Below are positions 50,124-58,910 of a stretch of DNA of 64,000 bases, in pieces. A program made the position numbers and the translations under genes. The DNA lies in assembly GCF_030697375.1 (NCBI RefSeq), contig NZ_JAUYQD010000080.1, positions 30,141-94,140 on the forward strand. Direction: 5' to 3'. Position 1 is the stretch's first letter. Each line of letters begins with the position of its first letter. This DNA comes from Rhodoferax sp. Lineage in GTDB: Bacteria > Pseudomonadota > Gammaproteobacteria > Burkholderiales > Burkholderiaceae_C. The notes under the pieces were generated by a model, which did not search any database, was not told the DNA's origin, and worked only from the letters and a program-made list of their open reading frames with translations.

Positions 50124-52469
50124 ATGTCCAACGTCAGCCTTGCTTTGCCTGTTGCGCTCCCCCTTGCCAGCCCACACAGTCTTGAAGCCTTACGGATGCT
50201 GGATGATCCGCTGGAGTGGGCTGCATTCAGTCGTTCTTCCCCACAAGACGCCACGCTTTGGGAGTCCAATGTGGTGATCGAAGGCATGCACTGCGCGGCG
50301 TGTTCCTTGACGTTGGAGGAGGCCATCGGCCGAGTCCCTGGTGTGCTTAGCGTGCAGGTGGGCGCGGCCAGCCACCGGGCGCGGGTGACATGGTCATCCT
50401 CCAGTGCGCGGCCTTCCGATTGGATGCGTGCGGTGCAAGACTGCGGCTACCGCGCCGTGCCAGCCAATGATGTGTTTGTCAACGAGCGCCGTAAGTTGGA
50501 GACGCGGCAAGCCCTGTGGCGCTGGCTGGTCGCGGGCCTGTGCATGATGCAGGTGATGATGTACGCCTATCCGGCCTACATTGCCCACCCCGGAGACCTC
50601 ACTGGCGAGATGGAACAACTGTTGCGGTGGGCGTCTTGGGTACTGACGCTGCCTGTGGTTCTGTTTTCGTGTGGCCCCTTTTTCAAGAACGCGTTGCGCG
50701 ATATTGCACATGCCCGAGTCAGCATGGATTTGCCGGTGGCTTTGGGGATGGCCATTACGTTTGCGGTGAGTACGGCGGGTACTTTTGAGCCGCAGGGGGT
50801 GTTCGGCCGCGAGGTGTATTTTGATTCTCTGACCATGTTCGTGTTTTTCTTGCTGACCGGACGCTGGCTGGAGTTGCGCTTGCGTGACCGCACGGCCGGA
50901 GCGCTGGAGGCTTTGATGAACCGCTTGCCCGACAGCGTGGAGCGCCGAGATGCCAATGGGGGGTTCGAGCGCGTGGCTGTCCGCAGGGTGGTGGTGGGTG
51001 ATGTGGTGCGTGTGCATGCCGGAGAGGCGTTCCTGGCTGACGGTGTCGTGGAGCAGGGCGACACCATGGTTGATGAGGCCTTGTTAACAGGGGAGTCTCG
51101 GCCTCTTTTTCGTGGCCCCGGGGCGTTGGTGATTGCCGGTAGCCATAATTTAAGCGCCACCGTGCAGGTTCGGGTGGAGCGTACCGGGGATGCCACCCGT
51201 TTTGCCCAGATCGTGGCGCTGATGGAGAGCGCCGCAGCGACCAAACCCGAAGGGGCCCAATTGGCGGACCGGTTGGCCAAGCCATTTTTGATCGCGGTTT
51301 TGTTGGCGGCCGCGGCGTCTTGTGTTTGGTGGTGGGGGCGCGACCCCGGCTACGCTTTGATGGTGGCGGTGGCAGTGTTGGTGGTGACCTGTCCCTGCGC
51401 TCTTTCCTTGGCAACGCCAGCTGCCATGCTGGCCGCTGCGGGATCACTCGCGCGCGCGGGGGTGCTGGTGCGCAAATTGCAGGCACTGGAGGCCTTGGCT
51501 ACGGTTGATACGGTCGTCTTTGACAAGACCGGTACCTTGACGCGAGATGCGTTTTCGTTGGGCGCTGTGGAAACGCGTCCCGGTTTGTCCGCATCGCAGG
51601 CGCTTGCCATGGCGGCGGCCTTGGCCCAACATTCACTTCATCCCGTTTCGCGGGCGCTCAGCGTCGCAGCCCAGGAGTCAGTAAAAGCCGAAAGCCATGG
51701 GGCGGGTGACAGGGACACGCTCGGGCAGTGGTGGTGTGAGGCGGTGGCGGAAGTAGCGGGGCAGGGTATCTCTGGCTTGGTGGTTGACCCATTGGCTGTG
51801 CCTGAAGTACCCGCCGTGGCCATGCGTTTGGGATCTTCCAGCTATTGCGGCGTAAAGCCACAGCTGTCAACCGGCTTGCGTGTGTTTTTAAGCGATGCGC
51901 AGGGCTGGTTGGCCACTTTTGAGCTCAATGAAGAAATACGTTCAGAGGCCGCAAAAGTTGTTGCTGCGCTTAAGGGCGAACGTGTCACCGTGCACCTGCT
52001 TTCTGGGGATGACTCGGATGCGGTGGCCAGAGTGGCCGAACAGGCGGGAATCCTGCATGCCAAAGGTGCTTGTTCCCCCAGCGACAAGCTTGCTTTCTTG
52101 AAGGACCTGCAAAAGCGGGGACATACCGTGGCGATGGTGGGGGATGGCTTGAACGATGGGCCGGTACTGGCGGGTGCCCACGTCGCATTTGCCATGGGCA
52201 AAGCGGTGCCATTGGCCCAAGCGAAAGCGGATTTCGTGGTGATGGGGGACCACTTGGCCAGTGTGGTGCAGGCATTGCGCCTGGCCCGTAGAACCCAGGG
52301 CGTGGTGCGACAAAATCTGTGGTGGGCACTGCTTTATAACGCGGCCTGTGTGCCATTGGCCGTCGCCGGTATGCTGCCCGCGTGGGCCGCAGGCTTGGGT
52401 ATGGCGGCGAGCTCTTTGCTGGTGGTGCTCAACGCATTGCGTTTGGCGCGTGAGCCTGCTTTTTATTAG
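50124..52469 (+). CDS. ccoI: Copper-transporting P1B-type ATPase of cbb3 assembly (CcoI/FixI)
   Basis: The 781-residue membrane ATPase exports Cu+ for the CuB site of cbb3 oxidase. The metal-binding domain has GMHCAACS near residue 54. The membrane CPC is in VVTCPCALSLATPAAM (Cys about 423). The phosphorylated Asp is in VFDKTGTLTRDAFSLG (Asp about 467), and MVGDGLNDGPVLAGAHVAFA is the hinge. The position directly before ccoS and the cco operon marks it as CcoI rather than a detoxifying CopA. Confidence 0.95.
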   Translation: MSNVSLALPVALPLASPHSLEALRMLDDPLEWAAFSRSSPQDATLWESNVVIEGMHCAACSLTLEEAIGRVPGVLSVQVGAASHRARVTWSSSSARPSDWMRAVQDCGYRAVPANDVFVNERRKLETRQALWRWLVAGLCMMQVMMYAYPAYIAHPGDLTGEMEQLLRWASWVLTLPVVLFSCGPFFKNALRDIAHARVSMDLPVALGMAITFAVSTAGTFEPQGVFGREVYFDSLTMFVFFLLTGRWLELRLRDRTAGALEALMNRLPDSVERRDANGGFERVAVRRVVVGDVVRVHAGEAFLADGVVEQGDTMVDEALLTGESRPLFRGPGALVIAGSHNLSATVQVRVERTGDATRFAQIVALMESAAATKPEGAQLADRLAKPFLIAVLLAAAASCVWWWGRDPGYALMVAVAVLVVTCPCALSLATPAAMLAAAGSLARAGVLVRKLQALEALATVDTVVFDKTGTLTRDAFSLGAVETRPGLSASQALAMAAALAQHSLHPVSRALSVAAQESVKAESHGAGDRDTLGQWWCEAVAEVAGQGISGLVVDPLAVPEVPAVAMRLGSSSYCGVKPQLSTGLRVFLSDAQGWLATFELNEEIRSEAAKVVAALKGERVTVHLLSGDDSDAVARVAEQAGILHAKGACSPSDKLAFLKDLQKRGHTVAMVGDGLNDGPVLAGAHVAFAMGKAVPLAQAKADFVVMGDHLASVVQALRLARRTQGVVRQNLWWALLYNAACVPLAVAGMLPAWAAGLGMAASSLLVVLNALRLAREPAFY

Positions 52470-52479
52470 GAAAAAGGCG

Positions 52480-52617
52480 ATGGAAATTCTTTATTTACTC
52501 ATTCCCCTGTCAGTCGTACTGGTGTTTTTCATCCTGGGTGGCCTGTGGTGGGCTATTGATCGGGGTCAATTTGAAGACATCGAAGCTGAGGGTTCCCGCA
52601 TTTTGCGAGATTCTTGA
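52480..52617 (+). CDS. ccoS: cbb3-type oxidase assembly protein CcoS
   Basis: The 45-residue single-helix protein (MEILYLLIPLSVVLVFFILG) has the conserved FWWAIDRGQFED-type motif here as LWWAIDRGQFEDIEAEGSRI. CcoS is needed for cofactor insertion into the oxidase. It begins 10 bp after ccoI. Confidence 0.95.
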   Translation: MEILYLLIPLSVVLVFFILGGLWWAIDRGQFEDIEAEGSRILRDS

Positions 52618-52644
52618 TCTGTATTAGATATAAATGTTTTGAGG

Positions 52645-52658
52645 TTGATGTGAATCAA
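52645..52658. promoter_or_regulatory. FNR box upstream of ccoN
   Basis: TTGATGTGAATCAA is a perfect FNR palindrome 58 bp before the ccoN ATG. With a centre at -41.5 (class II), the -10 would fall at GAGAAT (52681-52686). Confidence 0.9.
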
Positions 52659-52716
52659 CTATTTGGACTGTTTACTCGTAGAGAATTGACATTAGACAAA
52701 TAGAGAAGAGGTAAAA

Positions 52717-54153
52717 ATGGCATTTTCAAATCAGCAGGCAACTGTCTACAACGATACTGTTGTACGCCAGTTCGCCATCATGACGGTGGTTTGGGGCGTG
52801 GTCGGGATGTTGGTTGGCGTAATCATCGCCGCCCAACTGACTTGGCCTGAACTGAACCTTGGTATTCCATGGCTTAGCTATGGACGGTTACGACCATTGC
52901 ATACCAATGCAGTGATTTTTGCGTTCGGTGGGTGTGGTTTATTCGCTTCGGCATATTACGTAGTTCAGCGTACCTGCCATGTGCGCATTTTCAGTGACAA
53001 GCTGGCATCGTTTACTTTTTGGGGTTGGCAGTTGGTCATTTTGGCTGCTGCGCTGTCTTTGCCGCTGGGGTATACCTCCGGTAAAGAGTATGCCGAGTTG
53101 GAGTGGCCCATTGACATCTTGATCACGCTGGTCTGGGTGTCATTTGCCATTGTTTTCTTTGGCACTGTGGGCACCCGCAAGGTCAAGCATATTTATGTAG
53201 CCAACTGGTTCTTCGGCGCATTCATATTGGCGGTTGCGATTCTGCATTTGGTGAATAGTGCCGCGATTCCTGTTGGTTTCATGAAGTCCTACTCGGCATA
53301 TGCTGGTGTGCAGGATGCCATGGTCCAGTGGTGGTATGGCCACAATGCAGTGGGCTTCTTCCTGACTGCAGGCTTCTTGGGCATGATGTATTACTTCATT
53401 CCGAAGCAGGCTGGCCGCCCGGTGTACAGCTACCGTCTGTCCATTGTTCACTTTTGGGCCCTGATCTTCACCTATATGTGGGCGGGTCCTCACCATCTGC
53501 ACTACACCGCATTGCCTGATTGGACGCAGTCTGTCGGTATGGTTTTCTCCCTGATTCTTCTGGCACCCAGCTGGGGCGGCATGATCAACGGCATCATGAC
53601 TCTGTCTGGTGCATGGCACAAGCTGCGCGACGATCCCATCCTGCGCTTCCTGATCGTATCTTTGTCTTTCTACGGTATGTCGACCTTCGAAGGTCCGATG
53701 ATGTCCATCAAGACGGTGAATGCCTTGAGTCACTACACGGATTGGACCGTGGGCCATGTGCACTCGGGTGCTTTGGGTTGGGTGGGTCTGGTGACTATGG
53801 GTTCCATGTACTACCTGATTCCCAAATTGTTTGGTCAAAAGCAGATGTACAGCGTGAAGGCCATTGAAGTGCACTTCTGGACGGCCACCATTGGTATTGT
53901 GATTTACATCGCCGCCATGTGGATTGCTGGAGTGATGCAGGGTCTGATGTGGCGCGCTATCAATTCCGATGGCACCTTGACCTACACTTTTGTGGAATCT
54001 GTTAAAGCAACGTTCCCCTTCTATGTGTTGCGTTTGTTGGGCGGTTTGCTGTACCTGACCGGTATGGTGATCATGTTGTGGAATACCTTGAAGACTGCAA
54101 CGGCTGGTCGTGCCGTCAGCGTCAACATTCCCGCAGCTGTTGCGCACGCTTGA
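52717..54153 (+). CDS. ccoN: cbb3-type cytochrome c oxidase subunit I
   Basis: The 478-residue, 12-helix subunit holds heme b and the heme b3-CuB site of this high-affinity oxidase. Ligand regions are LRPLHTNAVIFAFGGCGLFA, WYGHNAVGFFLTAGFLGMMY (CuB His and the helix-VII Tyr region), WAGPHHLHYTALPDWTQ (CuB His pair) and WTVGHVHSGALGWVGL (heme ligands). It heads ccoNOQP under an FNR box. Confidence 0.97.
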   Translation: MAFSNQQATVYNDTVVRQFAIMTVVWGVVGMLVGVIIAAQLTWPELNLGIPWLSYGRLRPLHTNAVIFAFGGCGLFASAYYVVQRTCHVRIFSDKLASFTFWGWQLVILAAALSLPLGYTSGKEYAELEWPIDILITLVWVSFAIVFFGTVGTRKVKHIYVANWFFGAFILAVAILHLVNSAAIPVGFMKSYSAYAGVQDAMVQWWYGHNAVGFFLTAGFLGMMYYFIPKQAGRPVYSYRLSIVHFWALIFTYMWAGPHHLHYTALPDWTQSVGMVFSLILLAPSWGGMINGIMTLSGAWHKLRDDPILRFLIVSLSFYGMSTFEGPMMSIKTVNALSHYTDWTVGHVHSGALGWVGLVTMGSMYYLIPKLFGQKQMYSVKAIEVHFWTATIGIVIYIAAMWIAGVMQGLMWRAINSDGTLTYTFVESVKATFPFYVLRLLGGLLYLTGMVIMLWNTLKTATAGRAVSVNIPAAVAHA

Positions 54154-54168
54154 TAAGGACACACCATC

Positions 54169-54795
54169 ATGGCAAATAACAATTCAACTTCGGGCTTGTC
54201 CCACGAAAAGATTGAGACCAATAACTTCTTGATGATTGTTCTCATCTTGCTGGTGCTGTTGGTCGGCGGTTTGGTGGAAATCGTTCCGCTCTTTTTTCAA
54301 AAATCCACCACAGAGCCTCTCAAAGGCGTTCAGCCCTACACGGCGCTGCAGTTGGCTGGGCGCGATATCTACACCCGTGAAGGTTGCTACAACTGCCATT
54401 CGCAGATGATTCGGCCATTCCGTGCGGAGACGCTGCGTTATGGTCACTACTCTGTGGCGGGAGAGTCGGTATATGACCACCCGTTCCAGTGGGGCAGCAA
54501 GCGCACCGGTCCTGATCTGGCGCGTGTGGGTGCCAAGTACAGCGATGAGTGGCACCGCATTCACTTGATCAACCCCCGCGATGTGGTCCCCGAGTCCAAC
54601 ATGCCAGCCTACCCTTGGCTTGAGAAAACCTTGGTTGATGCGGCAGTGATGCCTGCCCACATGAAGGGTCTTCGCACTGTCGGTGTTCCCTATACGGATG
54701 AACAGATTTCAAAATCGGTGGAAGATGTCAAAGGCAAGACGGAACTCGATGCGGTGATTTCTTACCTGCAAGTACTGGGCCTTGCGCTCAAATAA
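54169..54795 (+). CDS. ccoO: cbb3-type cytochrome c oxidase subunit II (mono-heme)
   Basis: The 208-residue protein has one N-terminal membrane helix (NFLMIVLILLVLLVGGLVEI) and one heme c site, REGCYNCHSQMIRPF. Other marks are SVYDHPFQWGSKRTGPDLAR and NMPAYPWLEKTLVD with the axial Met region. It passes electrons from CcoP to CcoN. Confidence 0.97.
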   Translation: MANNNSTSGLSHEKIETNNFLMIVLILLVLLVGGLVEIVPLFFQKSTTEPLKGVQPYTALQLAGRDIYTREGCYNCHSQMIRPFRAETLRYGHYSVAGESVYDHPFQWGSKRTGPDLARVGAKYSDEWHRIHLINPRDVVPESNMPAYPWLEKTLVDAAVMPAHMKGLRTVGVPYTDEQISKSVEDVKGKTELDAVISYLQVLGLALK

Positions 54796-54812
54796 TGCGG
54801 CGGGAGCAACAC

Positions 54813-54950
54813 ATGGACATTAACACTCTCAGGTCCGTGGCCACGGTGGCCAGCTTTGTGACCTTCATCGGAATTGTGTGGTGGGCTTGGTCCAGGCAGC
54901 GTTCTGCCGACTTCTCGGAAGCGGCCAATTTGCCGTTCGAGCAGGACTGA
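54813..54950 (+). CDS. ccoQ: cbb3-type oxidase subunit CcoQ
   Basis: The 45-residue small membrane subunit reads MDINTLRSVATVASFVTFIG and then VVWWAWSRQRS-like (IVWWAWSRQRSADFSEA), ending NLPFEQD. It lies between ccoO (17 bp) and ccoP (21 bp). It stabilises the complex. Confidence 0.93.
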   Translation: MDINTLRSVATVASFVTFIGIVWWAWSRQRSADFSEAANLPFEQD

Positions 54951-54971
54951 CCCACCGAATAAGGAATCGAA

Positions 54972-55883
54972 ATGAGCGACTTTACAAGTAACTTCTGGTC
55001 TATTTACGTTTCAGGAATCACGCTGGTTGGCATCATTGCCTGCCTGATCCTGTTGTGGTTCAGCGGCAAAGCCAAGGCCATGACTGCAAATGACAACACC
55101 ACCGGTCACGTGTGGGATGGTGATTTGCGTGAAATGAACAACCCCTTGCCCCGTTGGTGGGTATGGCTTTTTGTAATCACCATCGTGTTTGCCTTTGCCT
55201 ACCTTGCCATGTACCCAGGTTTGGGTTCATTTGGCGGCAAATTGGGTTGGTCTGGAGTGGGTCAATACCAAGCGGAGATCGACAAAGGCAACAAAGAGGT
55301 AGCACCTCTGTACGCCAAGTTTGCGGCGATGACCCCGGAAGACATGTCTCGGGATCCGCAGGCCCATGCCATTGGCGAGCGTTTGTTCATGAATAACTGC
55401 TCTCAATGCCACGGATCGGATGCCCACGGCGGCAAAGGTTTTCCCAATCTGACAGATGCAGACTGGCTGCACGGCGGGACTCCTGACAAAATCACCGAGA
55501 CGATTGCCCAAGGCCGGATGGGGCAAATGCCTGTGATGGCAGCTGCGGTTGGAACCTCTGACGACGTCAAAAATGTGGCCAACTACGTGCTTAGTTTGTC
55601 GGGTGGTGCGCATGATTCGGTACGTGCAGCTTTGGGCAAGCCCAAATTTGCAGCCTGTGCAGCTTGTCATGGTGCCGATGGCAAAGGCAACCAGGCAATG
55701 GGTGCCCCCAATCTCGCCGACGATATCTGGTTGCACGGCTATGGCGAAGCAGCCATCATTGCCATGGTGAATAACGGCAAGGTCAACCAAATGCCTGCGC
55801 AGGGTGAAAAACTGACGGAAGCACAAATCAAAGTGTTGACTTCTTATGTTTGGGGCATGTCCAACAACGCTCCCGCCAAATAG
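54972..55883 (+). CDS. ccoP: cbb3-type cytochrome c oxidase subunit III (di-heme)
   Basis: The 303-residue subunit accepts electrons from soluble cytochromes. It has two membrane helices (FWSIYVSGITLVGIIACLIL and WWVWLFVITIVFAFAYLAMY), the long form of CcoP. Two heme c motifs follow, NNCSQCHGSDAHGG and CAACHGADGKGNQAMGAPNL. The conserved VWDGDLREMNNPLPRWW lies between the helices. Confidence 0.97.
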   Translation: MSDFTSNFWSIYVSGITLVGIIACLILLWFSGKAKAMTANDNTTGHVWDGDLREMNNPLPRWWVWLFVITIVFAFAYLAMYPGLGSFGGKLGWSGVGQYQAEIDKGNKEVAPLYAKFAAMTPEDMSRDPQAHAIGERLFMNNCSQCHGSDAHGGKGFPNLTDADWLHGGTPDKITETIAQGRMGQMPVMAAAVGTSDDVKNVANYVLSLSGGAHDSVRAALGKPKFAACAACHGADGKGNQAMGAPNLADDIWLHGYGEAAIIAMVNNGKVNQMPAQGEKLTEAQIKVLTSYVWGMSNNAPAK

Positions 55884-55910
55884 CCGGGTTGCATAGAAGG
55901 CGCATCATTT

Positions 55911-57377
55911 TTGTCTCCATCTGATACATCGCAGCGCAAGGTTATTCCCATCTTGGCATCGCCAGACAAGGGGCCGATAGAGCCCCCAGCTGGTGCCGAT
56001 GCAGAGATGGTTTCGCTGTACGAAGCCCATAAAAAGATCTACCCCAGAAGCGTGTCTGGTTTGTTCACCAACTGGCGCTGGGGGATGGTGTTCTTGACCC
56101 AGTTGGTGTTTTATGGAATGCCTTGGTTGGAGTGGGGGCAAAGACAAGCGGTTCTGTTTGATCTGAATTCGCGACGCTTCTATATTTTCAATTTGGTTCT
56201 TTATCCGCAGGATTTCATCTATCTCACTGGGATATTGGTGATTTCTGCGCTGTCTCTATTCCTGTTTACCGCAGTAGCAGGACGTTTGTGGTGTGGTTAT
56301 GCCTGCCCCCAGACGGTTTATACCGAAATGTTCCTGTGGCTGGAGCATAAGGTGGAGGGGGATCGTTCGGCACGTATGCGGCGCGATGCCGGTCGGTGGA
56401 CTTTTGACAAGGTGGGGCGCAAGACGGCCAAGCATTTTTTGTGGCTGGCGGTGGCCTTGTGGACTGGTTTTACCTTCGTGGGGTATTTCACACCCATTCA
56501 CGAGTTAGGGGTGGAGTTTGTTCAACTCAATATGAGTTCGTGGGAAAGCTTCTGGACTCTGTTTTATGGCTTTGCAACCTATGGCAATGCCGGTTTTATG
56601 CGCGAGCAGGTGTGCAAACATATGTGCCCCTACGCGCGGTTTCAGAGTGCCATGTTCGACAAGGACACGCTCATCGTTACGTATGATGCCGAGCGCGGAG
56701 AACCGCGTGGTGCACGTTCTAAAAAGGCTGATTTATCCACCCTGAATTTGGGCGCGTGTGTGGATTGCACTCTGTGTGTGCAAGTGTGTCCGACCGGAAT
56801 TGATATTCGTGATGGCTTGCAGTATGAATGCATTGGCTGTGGTGCCTGTGCCGACGTATGTGATACCGTGATGGATAAGCTGGGCTATGCCAAAGGCTTG
56901 GTAAAGTATTCCACTGAAAATGCAGTCAATCAGCATTGGACGCGTGGCCAAATTTTGCGCCATGTGCTTCGTCCACGGGTGTTGGTCTATTCGGCCATAC
57001 TGGGAGCCGTTGTTCTTGCGATGGCAATCAGTCTGGCATGGCGTACGCCGTTTAAGGTGGATGTTGTTCGAGACCGAGGGTCTTTGGCGCGCATTGCTTC
57101 TGGCGGTCGTATCGAAAACGTGTATCGGTTACAGATTATGAACGCGATGGAATCCCAGCAGCATTTTCGAATTTCTGTTAGCGGGCTTCCCGGCTTGGTT
57201 GTCGTTTCAGAAAATGATGTAGTTATTGAGCCCACGCAGTCCCGTTGGGTTGCTGTGGGGGTTCAAGCGCCTTTTGACGCGGCGCCTGCTGGCTCGCACC
57301 CCATCTATTTCGATATCGTCACACTGGATGCCGCTGCAAAGGTGTCTGAAAAGTCAGTATTCATTGTTCCCCGTTAA
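55911..57377 (+). CDS. ccoG: Ferredoxin-like cbb3 assembly protein CcoG (FixG/RdxA)
   Basis: The 488-residue membrane protein reduces Cu(II) to Cu(I) for CuB assembly. It starts at a TTG (55911), with GAAGG 10 bp upstream; no better ATG is in frame. It has about five helices, the CGYACPQTVYTEMFLWLEH motif, CKHMCPYARFQ, and two 4Fe-4S sites: CVDCTLCVQVCPTGIDIRDG and CIGCGACADVCD. The C-terminal Ig-like IG_FixG domain ends FIVPR. Confidence 0.94.
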   Translation: MSPSDTSQRKVIPILASPDKGPIEPPAGADAEMVSLYEAHKKIYPRSVSGLFTNWRWGMVFLTQLVFYGMPWLEWGQRQAVLFDLNSRRFYIFNLVLYPQDFIYLTGILVISALSLFLFTAVAGRLWCGYACPQTVYTEMFLWLEHKVEGDRSARMRRDAGRWTFDKVGRKTAKHFLWLAVALWTGFTFVGYFTPIHELGVEFVQLNMSSWESFWTLFYGFATYGNAGFMREQVCKHMCPYARFQSAMFDKDTLIVTYDAERGEPRGARSKKADLSTLNLGACVDCTLCVQVCPTGIDIRDGLQYECIGCGACADVCDTVMDKLGYAKGLVKYSTENAVNQHWTRGQILRHVLRPRVLVYSAILGAVVLAMAISLAWRTPFKVDVVRDRGSLARIASGGRIENVYRLQIMNAMESQQHFRISVSGLPGLVVVSENDVVIEPTQSRWVAVGVQAPFDAAPAGSHPIYFDIVTLDAAAKVSEKSVFIVPR

Positions 57378-57385
57378 GGAGTTTT

Positions 57386-57658
57386 ATGACAAAAATTCAA
57401 ACTGATTCCGCAGACCCATGGTGGAAGTTTGGCCATGTGTGGATGGTGCTGGCTGGCCCGGCGATTGTGGTCGTTGCTAGTTTGGTGACGCTGTATCTGG
57501 CGGTAACCCATGCAGATCCTGTGCTAGATGAAGACTACTATCGCAAGGGTTTGCAGATTAACCAGACGCTGGCAGAGAACCCGTCCAGCTTGGCGCCTGC
57601 CTTGCAGGGCCGCAATCATGCGGCTACGGGGGCGCCTCCCTTGCATAAAGCGCCTTGA
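57386..57658 (+). CDS. ccoH: FixH/CcoH family protein, short form
   Basis: The 90-residue protein has one membrane helix (VWMVLAGPAIVVVASLVTLY) and the FixH motif HADPVLDEDYYRKGLQIN. It stops soon after, whereas typical FixH (about 150-170 residues) has a further periplasmic domain. CcoH aids cbb3 assembly. It is 8 bp after ccoG. Confidence 0.87.
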   Translation: MTKIQTDSADPWWKFGHVWMVLAGPAIVVVASLVTLYLAVTHADPVLDEDYYRKGLQINQTLAENPSSLAPALQGRNHAATGAPPLHKAP

Positions 57659-57683
57659 TCTGCATCCTCTTGGGGGTTTAGAC

Positions 57684-57974
57684 ATGCTGCAAAAACGACT
57701 GATGTGGATTCTATGGCCCGCTTTTTTGATGGCCGCTGTATTGGAGATGCTGGTGTTTGCAGTGGTGGACCCGCAGGACTTGCATTGGTTGGGCAACCCC
57801 CTGGAGCTATCACGTCAAAGTGTCTATGCTTTGGCGTTTTTCGTATTTTGGGGCATCACAGCAGTAGCCAGCGGGCTAACCACCTTGTTGGCCATGTCGC
57901 CCTTTGAGGTCAATCGTTGCCCTTTACCTCCAGATGGACGCCCTGACGGCTGTCCTAAACAGGGTGGATGCTGA
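57684..57974 (+). CDS. Small two-helix membrane protein with a Cys-rich tail, unknown
   Basis: I do not recognise the family. The 96-residue protein has two hydrophobic segments (LMWILWPAFLMAAVLEMLVF and SVYALAFFVFWGITAVASGL) and a C-terminal tail with three Cys in NRCPLPPDGRPDGCPKQGGC. It lies 25 bp after ccoH and is convergent with fnr, so it is expressed with the cbb3 assembly genes. The Cys tail might bind metal or receive electrons; this is only inference. Confidence 0.75.
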   Translation: MLQKRLMWILWPAFLMAAVLEMLVFAVVDPQDLHWLGNPLELSRQSVYALAFFVFWGITAVASGLTTLLAMSPFEVNRCPLPPDGRPDGCPKQGGC

Positions 57975-57996
57975 CTGCCTCAGGCATCGGATGGGG

Positions 57997-58794
57997 TTAG
58001 TTGCAAATTTTGGGATTGACGATGTCTTTGAGCGCATCGGTGTTGATGATGCGTACATGGCGTTGCTTGACTTCCACAATGCCATCATCTGCAAATTTGG
58101 AAAACGTGCGGCTCACAGTTTCCAACTTGAGTCCTAAATAGCTGCCAATTTCCTCACGGGTCATCCGCAGGACCAATTCCGATGAAGAGAAACCGCGGGC
58201 GTGCAGGCGTTGCACCAGATTGAGTAGAAACGCGGCCACACGTTCTTCCGCGCGCATGCTACCCAAAAGCAACATAACGCCGTTTTCGCGCACGATTTCG
58301 CGGCTCATGATTTTGTGGACATGCCGCTGCAGGGCGTTGACTTCTCGGGACAATTCTTCAATGCGGTCAAAGGGCATGATGCACACTTCGGCGTCTTCCA
58401 GAGCCACGGCATCGCACGTGTGGTGCTCGTTCACAATGCCGTCCAGCCCGACGATTTCGCCCGCCATTTGAAAGCCAGTGACTTGGTCACGACCATCTTC
58501 AGACGCGACACAGGTCTTGAAGAAACCGGTGCGAATGGCAAATAGGCTGGTGAATTTTTCGCCGTTACGAAACAGCGTGTCACCGCGTTTGACTTTGCGT
58601 CGGCTCGCAACTACATCGTCAATGCGGTCCAGCTCTGCCTGACTCAAACCCATAGGCATACACAGCTCACGCAAATTGCAATTGGAGCAAGCTACTTTGA
58701 TGGTTTGAGGGGTTATTGCGACCACTGCCGCACCTGGCTTCACGGCATGTGACGCCACAGTTTCAACTCTGCTAACAAGTTTGTTATCAAACAT
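57997..58794 (-). CDS. fnr: FNR-type oxygen-sensing transcriptional regulator
   Basis: The 265-residue Crp/Fnr protein has the [4Fe-4S] Cys cluster CSNCNLREL.CMPMG (C-x2-C-x5-C) at about residues 35-43 and a fourth candidate Cys in EHHTCDAVALED. The HTH reads LTREEIGSYLGLKLETVSR-like (MTREEIGSYLGLKLETVSRT), with the E--SR residues that read TTGAT. It is thus an oxygen-labile activator. An FNR box lies upstream, and perfect boxes precede ccoI, ccoN and hemN. Confidence 0.93.
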   Translation of the reverse strand: MFDNKLVSRVETVASHAVKPGAAVVAITPQTIKVACSNCNLRELCMPMGLSQAELDRIDDVVASRRKVKRGDTLFRNGEKFTSLFAIRTGFFKTCVASEDGRDQVTGFQMAGEIVGLDGIVNEHHTCDAVALEDAEVCIMPFDRIEELSREVNALQRHVHKIMSREIVRENGVMLLLGSMRAEERVAAFLLNLVQRLHARGFSSSELVLRMTREEIGSYLGLKLETVSRTFSKFADDGIVEVKQRHVRIINTDALKDIVNPKICN

Positions 58795-58844
58795 AGGCGT
58801 CCCATGATACAGATCAATTGTAAACCTATCAACTTCAGCAGTCC

Positions 58845-58858
58845 TTGATTCAAATCAA
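58845..58858. promoter_or_regulatory. FNR box between fnr and hemN
   Basis: TTGATTCAAATCAA is a perfect FNR palindrome. Its centre is about 57 bp from the fnr ATG and about 60 bp from the hemN ATG, so both autoregulation and hemN induction are possible. Confidence 0.9.
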
Positions 58859-58910
58859 GCAAAAATTGGAGAAGTTACGGCAAAGTGATCCGGTTTGTCT
58901 TGGAATATTC

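Noticed and set aside
58845..58910. Upstream TTG start for hemN
   Set aside because: The TTG is the first half-site of the FNR box; the ATG at 58911 matches family N-termini.
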